From positions 7,952,951 through 8,016,950 of the forward strand of contig NZ_CP011492.1 in NCBI RefSeq assembly GCF_001011035.1: a stretch of DNA of 64,000 bases, written 5' to 3'. Positions 1 to 7,692 of this stretch are shown piece by piece. The notes under the pieces were generated by a model. That model saw only the letters and a list, made by a program, of their open reading frames with translations, did no database searches and was not told the DNA's origin. Source of the stretch: Streptomyces sp. CNQ-509. Its GTDB lineage: Bacteria; Actinomycetota; Actinomycetes; Streptomycetales; Streptomycetaceae. The position numbers and the translations under genes were made by a program. How positions within the stretch are numbered: position 1 is the stretch's first letter; each line of letters starts with the position of its first letter.

Positions 1-1339
1 CCGGCGACCGGCCCTCAACCCCGGCGCCGGCCGGGTGAGCGCGCTGTGCGCGGAGCCGAGCGCGGCGCACGCCGTGCTGCGGGCCATGCTCGCGCCGCAC
101 CGGGCGAGCGGCCTGCTGGACCTGCGGCTCGGGCACCGCCCCGTCGCGGCGACCACCGACGGCGACGCCGTCACCAGCGTGACGCTGCGCGACCTCGACT
201 CCGGCGAGGACGTCACGGTGACCGCCGCGTACTTCCTGGACGCCACGGAGACCGGCGAGCTGCTGCCGCTCACCGGCACCGAGTACGTCACGGGGTTCGA
301 GTCGCAGGCCGACACCGGGGAGCCGAGCGCCCCCGCGCGGCGGCAGCCGCTCAACATGCAGGCCGCCTCCTGGTGCTTCGCCGTCGAGCACCGGGCCGGC
401 GAGGACCACACCATCGACAAGCCCGACGACTACGGCTTCTGGCGCGACTACCGCCCCCCGTACTGGCCCGACCGGATGTTCAGCATGGTCGCGCCCAAGC
501 CGCAGACGCTGCGGCCGGCGACCCGCGTGCTGATCCCCGACCCCGCGCCGGGCGAACCCGCCCTGCAGGGCCTGGCGGGCGACCTCGACCTGTGGGCCTT
601 CCGCCGCGTCCTCGCCCGCTCCTCGTTCGAGGACGGCGCGCTCGCCGGCGACGTCGTCATCGTCAACTGGCCGATGATCGACTACGTCGAGGGGCCGCTG
701 TACGAGGTCGAGCCCGCGGCGGCCGCGCGCCACCTGGCCGGCGCACGGCAGATGAGCCTCTCCTTCCTCTACTGGATGCAGACGGAGATGCCGCGCCCCG
801 ACGGGAGTACCGGGCTGCCCGGACTGCGGCTGCGCGGCGACGTCGTGGGCACGGCGGACGGGCTGTGCATGGGCCCGTACATCCGCGAATCCCGGCGCAT
901 CCGGGCCGTGTACACGGTGACGGAGCAGGACGTGTCCCTCGCGATACGGGGTGATCGCGGGGCGGTCGCGTACGAGGACTCGGTCGGCATCGGGTCGTAC
1001 CGCATCGACCTGCACCCCTCCACCGGCGGCGACAACTACATCGACGTGGCCTCCTCGCCCTTCCGTATCCCGCTGGGCGCCCTGCTGCCCGAGCGGATGT
1101 GCAACCTGCTGCCCGCCGCCAAGAACATCGGCACCACCCACCTCACCAACGGCTGCTACCGGCTGCATCCGGTCGAGTGGAACGCCGGCGAGGCCGCGGG
1201 ACTCCTCGCCGCGTACTGCCTGCGCCACCGCACCACCCCGCACCAGGTCCGCGCCCAGCCCGCCCGACTCGCGGACTACCAGAGCGCGTTGACCGGCCAC
1301 GGCGTCGAGATCGCCTGGCCCGACATCCGCGGTTACTGA
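1..1339 (+). CDS. FAD-dependent oxidoreductase, 5'-truncated by the window edge
   Basis: The reading frame is open to base 2, so the true start and the N-terminal dinucleotide-binding GxGxxG lie outside the window. What remains resembles the C-terminal part of the PF12831-type FAD-dependent oxidoreductases common in carbohydrate loci. Family-like stretches include NPG near the left end, FLDATETGEL, GPYIRESRRI and SVGIGSYRIDLHPS. The last of these, with a late NGCYRLHPVEWN segment, resembles the FAD-closing part of the second such enzyme at 57709-59061. It ends 18 bases before a Tat-lipoprotein binding protein, so it probably heads the transporter operon. The substrate is unknown; a sugar or sugar acid is an inference from neighbours. 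Confidence 0.8.
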   Translation, partial: RRPALNPGAGRVSALCAEPSAAHAVLRAMLAPHRASGLLDLRLGHRPVAATTDGDAVTSVTLRDLDSGEDVTVTAAYFLDATETGELLPLTGTEYVTGFESQADTGEPSAPARRQPLNMQAASWCFAVEHRAGEDHTIDKPDDYGFWRDYRPPYWPDRMFSMVAPKPQTLRPATRVLIPDPAPGEPALQGLAGDLDLWAFRRVLARSSFEDGALAGDVVIVNWPMIDYVEGPLYEVEPAAAARHLAGARQMSLSFLYWMQTEMPRPDGSTGLPGLRLRGDVVGTADGLCMGPYIRESRRIRAVYTVTEQDVSLAIRGDRGAVAYEDSVGIGSYRIDLHPSTGGDNYIDVASSPFRIPLGALLPERMCNLLPAAKNIGTTHLTNGCYRLHPVEWNAGEAAGLLAAYCLRHRTTPHQVRAQPARLADYQSALTGHGVEIAWPDIRGY

Positions 1340-1357
1340 ACCCGAGGGAGCGAGAAG

Positions 1358-3331
1358 ATGACGGGACGCATCGACAGGAGAAGGCTGCTGATGGCCGGCG
1401 GGTCACTGGTGGCGGCCGGGGCCGTCGGCGGACTCACGCTGAACGGCTGCGACTTCAGCACGGATCCGGCGGGCGGCGCGGACACGGGGCCGGTCGAGGG
1501 CAAGGGGCAGGCGCCCGAGCTGCAGCGGCTGGTCGACGAGGGGAAGCTGCCCGCGCTGCCGAAGCGGCTGCCGGCGGAGCCGCTCGTGGTCCGCCCGGTC
1601 GACCGGGCGGCGGCCTACGGCGGCACCTGGCGCAACGCGCTCATCGGCGCGGGCGACGCCGGCCGCCTCGGCTACGCCTTCGCGTACGAGAACCTGGTCC
1701 GCTGGGACCGCGACTGGAAGAAGATCATCCCCAACGTCGCGGAGTCGTTCAGCGAGAGCGAGGACGCCACGCGGGTGACGTTCAGGCTCCGCAAGGGCCT
1801 GAGGTGGTCCGACGGCGAGCCGTTCACCGCGGACGACATCGAGTTCGCCTTCCGGGACCTGATCATGAACAAGGAGATCATCCCGGACACGCCGGGCCAG
1901 TACACCGTCGGCGGCGGCCCGGCGAAGCTGCGGAAGATCGACGCGTATACCGTGGAGTTCACCTTCGCCGGGCCCAACGCCCTCTATCTGACGGGCATGG
2001 CGAACGAGGTCTACGACATGCTGACCCGGCTGCCCAAGCACTACCTCGGCCAGTTCCACCCCGACCTCAGCCCGGACGCCGAGAAGGCGGCCACGGAGCT
2101 GGACTACGCGGGCCCGATGGAACTGCTCCAGGACGCGCTCTACGCCGGCATGCTCTGGAAGGACCCGCGGCTGCCCCGGCTGCACGCCTGGCTGCCCGAC
2201 GACGCCATCGGCGGCGGCACGCGCATGCGGTTCACCCGCAACCCCTACTACTTCAAGGTCGATCCGGAGGGCAACCAACTGCCCTACCTCGACGGCGTCG
2301 ACTTCGCCATGGCCCAGGACGCCGAAGTGGTGCTGCTCAACGTGCTCCGGGGCGACATCGACATGATCGAGCGCAACGTCACCACCACCAAGAACAAGCC
2401 GGTGCTGGCCCGGGACCGGGCCAAGGGGCACTACCGCTTCTTCGACCTGGCGTCGGACAAGCTCAACACCCTGACGATCATGCTCAACCTCACCTGCAAG
2501 GACGAGGCGAAGCGGGAGGTCTTCGGCAGCCGCGACTTCCGCATCGGCCTCTCGTACGCCATCGACCGCCGGAAGGTCATCAAGGCGGTGCACGCCCGGC
2601 AGGGCGAGCCCTGGCAGGTCGCCCCCGCGCGCGACTCCGGCTTCTTCGACGAGGAGATGGCCAAGCAGTACACCGAGTACGACCCGGACAAGGCGAACGA
2701 GCACCTCGACCGGGCCGGTCTGCGGCGGGACGGCGACGGGCCGCGGCGCGGCCCGGACGGCGAGCCGTTCTCCTTCCGCATCCTGGTCAGCGCCGGTGCC
2801 GGGAAGCCCGAGCTGGCCGACGCGCTGGAGATCATCAAGCCCATGTGGGAGGCCGTCGGCGTACGGATGAGCGTGCAGGCGGAGGACGAGACCCTGCGCA
2901 TGCAGCTCATCCAGGGCAACGGCCACGAGGCGCTCGCCTGGGACGGGGACGGCGCCCTGGACCCAGTCAGCACCCCCGCCTTCTTCATGCCGGAGTGGGG
3001 CGAGAACAACGCCTTCTGCCCCGAGTGGTTCACCTGGCTGGCCACCGGAGGACGGGAGGGCATGGAGCCGCCGGCCCACGCCAAGGAGCAGTACCGCCTC
3101 TACCACGAGGAGATCGCGGCCGAGACGGACGGGAAGCGGCGCGCGGCGACGATGAAGCAGATCCTCGCCATCGCGAAGGAGCAGTTCTACACCATCGGGA
3201 TCAGCACCCCGCTGCCCGGCTACGGCGTCGTCGGCGAGACCTTCCGCAACGTGCCCGAGAAGAGCTTCTTCGCCGCCAAGTTCCCCATGCCGGGGGCCAT
3301 GAACCCCGAGCAGTTCGCCATCGGCGCGTAA
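1358..3331 (+). CDS. Family-5 (Dpp/Opp-type) solute-binding lipoprotein
   Basis: This 657-residue protein is the extracellular receptor of the ABC importer encoded by the next four genes. Its N-terminus has a twin-arginine region (DRRRLL) and a lipobox ending at Cys31 (LTLNGC), so it is probably Tat-exported and lipid-anchored. The body has the SBP_bac_5 pattern: YGGTWRNAL, an FRLRKGLRWSDGEPFTADDI segment and DFRIGLSYAIDR. Length is above the usual 530-600 of peptide receptors, as in the family members that bind oligosaccharides. The start is an ATG 11 bases after a GGGAG-type ribosome site. Because GH3 and GH5 glycosidases follow, beta-linked oligosaccharides are a better guess than peptides. 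Confidence 0.9.
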   Translation: MTGRIDRRRLLMAGGSLVAAGAVGGLTLNGCDFSTDPAGGADTGPVEGKGQAPELQRLVDEGKLPALPKRLPAEPLVVRPVDRAAAYGGTWRNALIGAGDAGRLGYAFAYENLVRWDRDWKKIIPNVAESFSESEDATRVTFRLRKGLRWSDGEPFTADDIEFAFRDLIMNKEIIPDTPGQYTVGGGPAKLRKIDAYTVEFTFAGPNALYLTGMANEVYDMLTRLPKHYLGQFHPDLSPDAEKAATELDYAGPMELLQDALYAGMLWKDPRLPRLHAWLPDDAIGGGTRMRFTRNPYYFKVDPEGNQLPYLDGVDFAMAQDAEVVLLNVLRGDIDMIERNVTTTKNKPVLARDRAKGHYRFFDLASDKLNTLTIMLNLTCKDEAKREVFGSRDFRIGLSYAIDRRKVIKAVHARQGEPWQVAPARDSGFFDEEMAKQYTEYDPDKANEHLDRAGLRRDGDGPRRGPDGEPFSFRILVSAGAGKPELADALEIIKPMWEAVGVRMSVQAEDETLRMQLIQGNGHEALAWDGDGALDPVSTPAFFMPEWGENNAFCPEWFTWLATGGREGMEPPAHAKEQYRLYHEEIAAETDGKRRAATMKQILAIAKEQFYTIGISTPLPGYGVVGETFRNVPEKSFFAAKFPMPGAMNPEQFAIGA

Positions 3332-3361
3332 CCGGCACACGGCTGACGGGACGGTCGAGCA

Positions 3362-4354
3362 GTGTTGAGCTACCTGGCACGTCGGTGCCTCTACATGATC
3401 CCCACGCTCTTCGGGATCTCCGTGGTGGCCTTCGCCATCATCCAGTTGCCCCCGGGCGACTTCCTCACCACCCTCGCCGCCCGGCTGGAGAACCAGGGCG
3501 ACCGGATGGACGAGGCGCAGATGTCCGCGCTGCGCGAGCGCTACGGGCTCGGCGAGCCGGTCTACGAGCAGTACGGGAAGTGGGTCTCCGCGATCGTGCT
3601 GCACGGCGACTTCGGGGAGTCCTTCGAGTACGGGAAGTCCGTGTCCAGCCTGGTCATGGACCGGCTGCCGCTCACCGTGGTGCTCGCCGTCTCGACCCTC
3701 CTGGCGACCTGGCTGCTGGCGTTCCCCGTGGGCCTGTACTCGGCGGTGCGGCAGTACTCGGTCGGCGACTACGTGGCCACCACGGTCGGGTTCCTGGGCC
3801 TCGCCATCCCCAACTTCATGATCGCGCTGGTGCTGATGTACCTGGGCCACAGCGTCTTCGGGATGAGCGTCGGGGGGCTCTACTCGCCCGAATACGAGGA
3901 CGCGGCCTGGAACCTGGGCAAGTTCCTCGACCTCCTCAGCCATCTGTGGGTGCCCGTGCTGGTACTGGGCGCGGCGGGCACCGCCGGCCTGGTGCGGGTG
4001 CTGCGCGCCAACCTCCTGGACGAACTGCGCAAGCCGTACGTCGTCGCCGCCCGGGCGCGCGGCATGCCGGAGCGCAGGCTGGTGCTGAAGTATCCGCTGC
4101 GGGTCGCGCTCAACCCGTTCGTCTCCAACGTCGGCTACGTGCTGCCGGCGCTGGTGTCGGGCGAGGTCATCGTCTCCCAGGTGCTGTCGCTGCCCACCAC
4201 CGGGCCGCTGCTGCTGGGCGCGCTGCGCAGCCAGGACATGTACCTGGCCAGCTCCATCATTCTCATCGTCAGCCTGCTGACCGTGATCGGCACCCTGCTC
4301 TCCGACGTACTGCTGGCCTGGCTGGACCCACGGGTCCGGCTGGCCCAGGGATGA
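3362..4354 (+). CDS. ABC transporter permease, DppB/OppB type
   Basis: A 330-residue inner-membrane permease, the first of two in this importer. The N-terminus (YLARRCLYMIPTLFGISVVAF) is the classic DppB first helix. The cytoplasmic coupling loop AARARGMPERRLVLKYPLR near residues 230-250 matches the EAA-like motif of the family. A GTG start follows the receptor gene by 30 bases and the gene ends 9 bases before the next permease, consistent with one transcript. Confidence 0.92.
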   Translation: MLSYLARRCLYMIPTLFGISVVAFAIIQLPPGDFLTTLAARLENQGDRMDEAQMSALRERYGLGEPVYEQYGKWVSAIVLHGDFGESFEYGKSVSSLVMDRLPLTVVLAVSTLLATWLLAFPVGLYSAVRQYSVGDYVATTVGFLGLAIPNFMIALVLMYLGHSVFGMSVGGLYSPEYEDAAWNLGKFLDLLSHLWVPVLVLGAAGTAGLVRVLRANLLDELRKPYVVAARARGMPERRLVLKYPLRVALNPFVSNVGYVLPALVSGEVIVSQVLSLPTTGPLLLGALRSQDMYLASSIILIVSLLTVIGTLLSDVLLAWLDPRVRLAQG

Positions 4355-4363
4355 GGGACGACC

Positions 4364-5467
4364 ATGCGCATACGCACCCGGCCCGCGCCGCCAGCAGCAC
4401 CGGCAAGACACGGCGCCTCCCAATGGCGGCTCGTCTGGCGCCGGTTCCGCAGGCACAAGCTCGCCATGGCCGGCCTGATCGTCACGCTCGCCTTCTACTT
4501 CGTCGCGCTCTTCGCGGAGTTCCTGGCGCCCTACGGCACGGACTACCTCGACGACGACTACCCGTACGCCCCGCCCCAGACGGTCCGGTTCAGCGGCGGC
4601 CTGCACGTCGACGGCTACACGACGACCGTGGACGACGACACGTACGAGCAGACCTTCACCACCGACCCGTCTGCGGACGTCCCCATCGGCTTCTTCGTCA
4701 AGGGCGACGAATACCACCTCTTCGGCCTCATCCCCTGGGACCGCCACCTCATCGGCCCCGAGGAACCCGGCGCCGCGATGTTCCTGCTGGGGGCCGACCG
4801 CAACGGACACGACCTGCTCTCCGAACTCATCCACGGCACCCGGGTGTCGATGACCATCGGACTGGTGGGCGTCGTGGTGGCGTTCCTCCTCGGCGTGACG
4901 CTCGGCGGGATCTCCGGCTACCTGGGCGGCAGAACCGACACCGCGATCCAGCGGCTCGTCGAGTTCTTCATGTCCCTGCCCCACCTGCCCCTCTGGCTGG
5001 GCCTGGCGGCGGCCCTGCCACCCGACTGGGGGCCGCTGCGGCGGTACTTCGCCATCACGGTGGTGCTGGCCATGATCGGCTGGACCCATCTGGCCCGGGA
5101 GGTACGCGGCCGCTTCCTCGCCCTGCGCCAGGAGGAGTTCGTCACCGCGGCCCGCCTGGACGGCTGCACCCGCGGCCGGGTGATCTTCCGGCACCTGCTG
5201 CCGTCCACCAGCAGCCACCTCATCGCCCAGCTCTCGCTCTCCATCCCGGCGATGATCCTGGCCGAGACCGCGCTGAGCTTCCTCGGCCTGGGTCTCCAGG
5301 CACCCGTCGTGAGCTGGGGCGTGCTGCTGCAGGACGCGCAGAACATCCGCGTGCTCTCCTCCGCCCCGTGGCTGATGCTCCCCGGCCTCGCCGTCGTCAC
5401 CGCGGTACTGGCCCTCAACTTCGCCGGCGACGGGTTGCGCGACGCCGCGGACCCCTACAGGAAGTGA
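4364..5467 (+). CDS. ABC transporter permease, DppC/OppC type, with a long external loop
   Basis: A 367-residue partner permease. After the first membrane helix (HKLAMAGLIVTLAFYFVALFAEF) there is an acidic external insert of about 100 residues before the conserved LGADRNGHDLLSELIHGTR segment; ordinary DppC proteins are some 60-80 residues shorter. The coupling loop AARLDGCTRGRVIFRHLLP is present. Such long loops occur in DppC relatives in oligosaccharide systems, which agrees with the glycosidases downstream. It lies between DppB-type and ATPase genes with gaps of 9 and 12 bases. Confidence 0.92.
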   Translation: MRIRTRPAPPAAPARHGASQWRLVWRRFRRHKLAMAGLIVTLAFYFVALFAEFLAPYGTDYLDDDYPYAPPQTVRFSGGLHVDGYTTTVDDDTYEQTFTTDPSADVPIGFFVKGDEYHLFGLIPWDRHLIGPEEPGAAMFLLGADRNGHDLLSELIHGTRVSMTIGLVGVVVAFLLGVTLGGISGYLGGRTDTAIQRLVEFFMSLPHLPLWLGLAAALPPDWGPLRRYFAITVVLAMIGWTHLAREVRGRFLALRQEEFVTAARLDGCTRGRVIFRHLLPSTSSHLIAQLSLSIPAMILAETALSFLGLGLQAPVVSWGVLLQDAQNIRVLSSAPWLMLPGLAVVTAVLALNFAGDGLRDAADPYRK

Positions 5468-5479
5468 CGGAACGAGACG

Positions 5480-6598
5480 ATGGCCCCTGAACCGGACCCC
5501 CCGTTGCTCGACATCATCGATCTGAAGACGCACTTCGACACCGAGGAGGGCACCGTCCGCGCCGTGGACGGGGTGAGCTTCACCGTCCCGCGCGGCAGGA
5601 TCGTCTGCGTCGTGGGGGAGTCGGGCTGCGGCAAGAGCGTGACCGCGCGCTCCGTCCTCGGCCTGGTCGAGGAGCCGGGCCGGATCGTCGGCGGCTCGAT
5701 CCGTTTCTACGCCCCGGCCGCCGCGGACGCCGGCGCTCCCGCGGACGGCGCCGCGGCCGAGGACACCGCGGACACTGCCCAGGCCCGGTCCCTCGACCTG
5801 GCCGCGCTCGACCCGCGGGGCGAGGAGATCCGCGCGGTCCGCGGCGGCCGGATCGCGATGGTCTTCCAGGAACCGATGGCCGCCCTCTCGCCCATGTACA
5901 CCGTCGGCGACCAGCTCGTCGAGGCCATCCGGCTGCACCTGCCGCTGAGCCGGGAAGCGGCCCGCACGCGGGCCGTGCAACTGCTGGAGCGGGTGGGCAT
6001 CCCCGGCGCCGAGCGGCGGATGGACGCGTACTCCTTCCAGCTCTCCGGCGGCATGTGCCAGCGCGTGATGATCGCCATCGCGCTCTCCTGCGACCCCGAA
6101 CTGCTCATCGCCGACGAGCCGACCACCGCGCTGGACGTCACCACCCAGGCCCGGATCCTGGACCTGCTGACCGGGATCCAGGCGGACACCGGCATGTCGG
6201 TCCTCTTCATCACGCACGACCTCGGCGTGGTCGCCGAGATCGCGGACGAGGTGGTGGTGATGTACCTCGGCACGGTGGTCGAGCAGGGCCCCGTGGACGC
6301 CATCTTCCACGACCCCGCCCACCCCTACACCCGGGCCCTCCTCGGCTCCGTACCCCGCGTGGGCGCCGGTGCCCGGCAGCGGCTCGCCTCCATCCGCGGG
6401 AACGTCCCGCACCCCTCCGAGCGCCCCGCAGGCTGCCCGTTCCACCCGCGCTGCGCCAGCGCGGTCGCCGGGGTCTGCGACACGGCGGAGCCGCCCGAGA
6501 CGGCGCTCTCCGAGGACCGCAGGGTCCGCTGCGTGCTGCACGGAGACGCGCCGCCGGCCGTCCCCGCGGCGGCCACTTCCGAAGGAGCCACGGCATGA
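5480..6598 (+). CDS. ABC transporter ATPase, DppD/OppD type
   Basis: A 372-residue nucleotide-binding protein. Walker A is GESGCGKS, the signature is LSGGM, and Walker B is ELLIADEPTTALD, followed by FITHDLGVVAEIADEVVVMY. The C-terminal oligopeptide-transporter extension with its cysteine cluster (GCPFHPRC) is present. Between Walker A and the Q-loop (FQEPMAALSP) there is an alanine-rich insert of about 30 residues. The stop codon overlaps the next start as ATGA, implying translational coupling of the two ATPases. Confidence 0.93.
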   Translation: MAPEPDPPLLDIIDLKTHFDTEEGTVRAVDGVSFTVPRGRIVCVVGESGCGKSVTARSVLGLVEEPGRIVGGSIRFYAPAAADAGAPADGAAAEDTADTAQARSLDLAALDPRGEEIRAVRGGRIAMVFQEPMAALSPMYTVGDQLVEAIRLHLPLSREAARTRAVQLLERVGIPGAERRMDAYSFQLSGGMCQRVMIAIALSCDPELLIADEPTTALDVTTQARILDLLTGIQADTGMSVLFITHDLGVVAEIADEVVVMYLGTVVEQGPVDAIFHDPAHPYTRALLGSVPRVGAGARQRLASIRGNVPHPSERPAGCPFHPRCASAVAGVCDTAEPPETALSEDRRVRCVLHGDAPPAVPAAATSEGATA

Positions 6599-7692
6599 CC
6601 GGCACCGCCCTCCCGGACGCCGCCGCGGCCGCACGCACGGCCCCGGCCCTCGAAGTCCGCGGCCTGCGCACGCACTTCCCCGTCAAGCGCGGCTTCCTCG
6701 GCCGCACCGTCGGCCACGTCCGCGCCGTCGACGGCGTCGACCTCTCCGTCCGGCCCGGTGAAACCCTCGGCCTGGTGGGGGAGTCGGGCTGCGGCAAGAC
6801 CACCCTGGGCCGCAGCGTCGCCCGGATCCTCCGGCCCACCTCGGGCCGGATCTCCTACCGGCCGGAGGCAGGGGCGGAGCCGGTGGACGTCGCCGCCCTG
6901 TCCGGCCGCGGGCTGCGCGCGTACCAGCGGCAGGTCCGGGTCGTCTTCCAGGACCCGTTCTCCTCGCTCAACCCCCGGATGACGCTGCTGCAGATCGTCG
7001 GTGAGCCGCTGCGCTCGTACGGAATCGCCACCGGGGCGGAGCTGGAGGACCGGGTGGCGGCCATGCTCACCCGCGTCGGTCTTTCGCCGAAGTACCTGCA
7101 CCGCTACCCGCACGCCTTCTCCGGCGGTGAGCGGCAGCGCGTCAGCATCGCCCGCGCGCTGATCGTGGACCCGAAACTGGTCGTCGCCGACGAGCCGGTC
7201 TCCGCGCTCGACGTGTCCGTCCGCGCCCAGATCCTGAACCTGCTCCGCGACCTCCAGGAGGAGTTCGCGCTCACCTACCTGTTCATCTCCCACGACCTGT
7301 CGGTCGTGGAGAGCGTCTGCGACCGCGTCGCCGTCATGTACCTCGGCAGGATCGTCGAACTGGCCGGGACCGACGAGCTGTACGCCCGCCCCCGCCACCC
7401 CTACACCGAGGCGCTGCTGTCCGCCGTGCCCCGCCCGGACCCGCGGCTGCGCGGCGGCGCCCGCCGCATCCGGCTCTCCGACGACCTGCCCGACCCGGCG
7501 CACCCGCCGGCCGGCTGCCCGTTCCGCACCCGCTGCCGCTTCGCCCGCCCCGGCCTCTGCGACGTACCGGAAAAGCCCCCCGCGCTGGTCCCCGCCACCG
7601 GCGGTACCGACCCGGGGCACCGGGTCGCCTGCCACCTCGCCGGCGAACTCACGCTGACCGGAGTCCACGAAACCCCTGGAGCGACCGCATGA
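6595..7692 (+). CDS. ABC transporter ATPase, DppF/OppF type
   Basis: A 365-residue partner ATPase. Although the frame is open further upstream, the start is set at the ATG that overlaps the previous stop (ATGA), preceded by GAAGGAG. Motifs are GESGCGKTTLGR (Walker A), FQDPFSSLNPRMT (Q-loop), FSGGERQRVSIARAL (signature) and LVVADEPVSALD (Walker B). The C-terminal GCPFRTRCRFA extension is typical of OppF. The stop overlaps the GH3 start, again as ATGA, so transporter and beta-glucosidase appear to be produced together. Confidence 0.94.
   Translation: MTGTALPDAAAAARTAPALEVRGLRTHFPVKRGFLGRTVGHVRAVDGVDLSVRPGETLGLVGESGCGKTTLGRSVARILRPTSGRISYRPEAGAEPVDVAALSGRGLRAYQRQVRVVFQDPFSSLNPRMTLLQIVGEPLRSYGIATGAELEDRVAAMLTRVGLSPKYLHRYPHAFSGGERQRVSIARALIVDPKLVVADEPVSALDVSVRAQILNLLRDLQEEFALTYLFISHDLSVVESVCDRVAVMYLGRIVELAGTDELYARPRHPYTEALLSAVPRPDPRLRGGARRIRLSDDLPDPAHPPAGCPFRTRCRFARPGLCDVPEKPPALVPATGGTDPGHRVACHLAGELTLTGVHETPGATA

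Noticed and set aside
1099..5490. 1463-residue plus-strand frame in the same area
   Set aside because: Arg/Pro/Gly-rich shadow of the real transporter genes in another frame.
1403..6634. 1743-residue open frame on the minus strand across the Dpp transporter genes
   Set aside because: Low-complexity composition, wholly antisense to five well-recognised genes; a product of GC-biased third positions.
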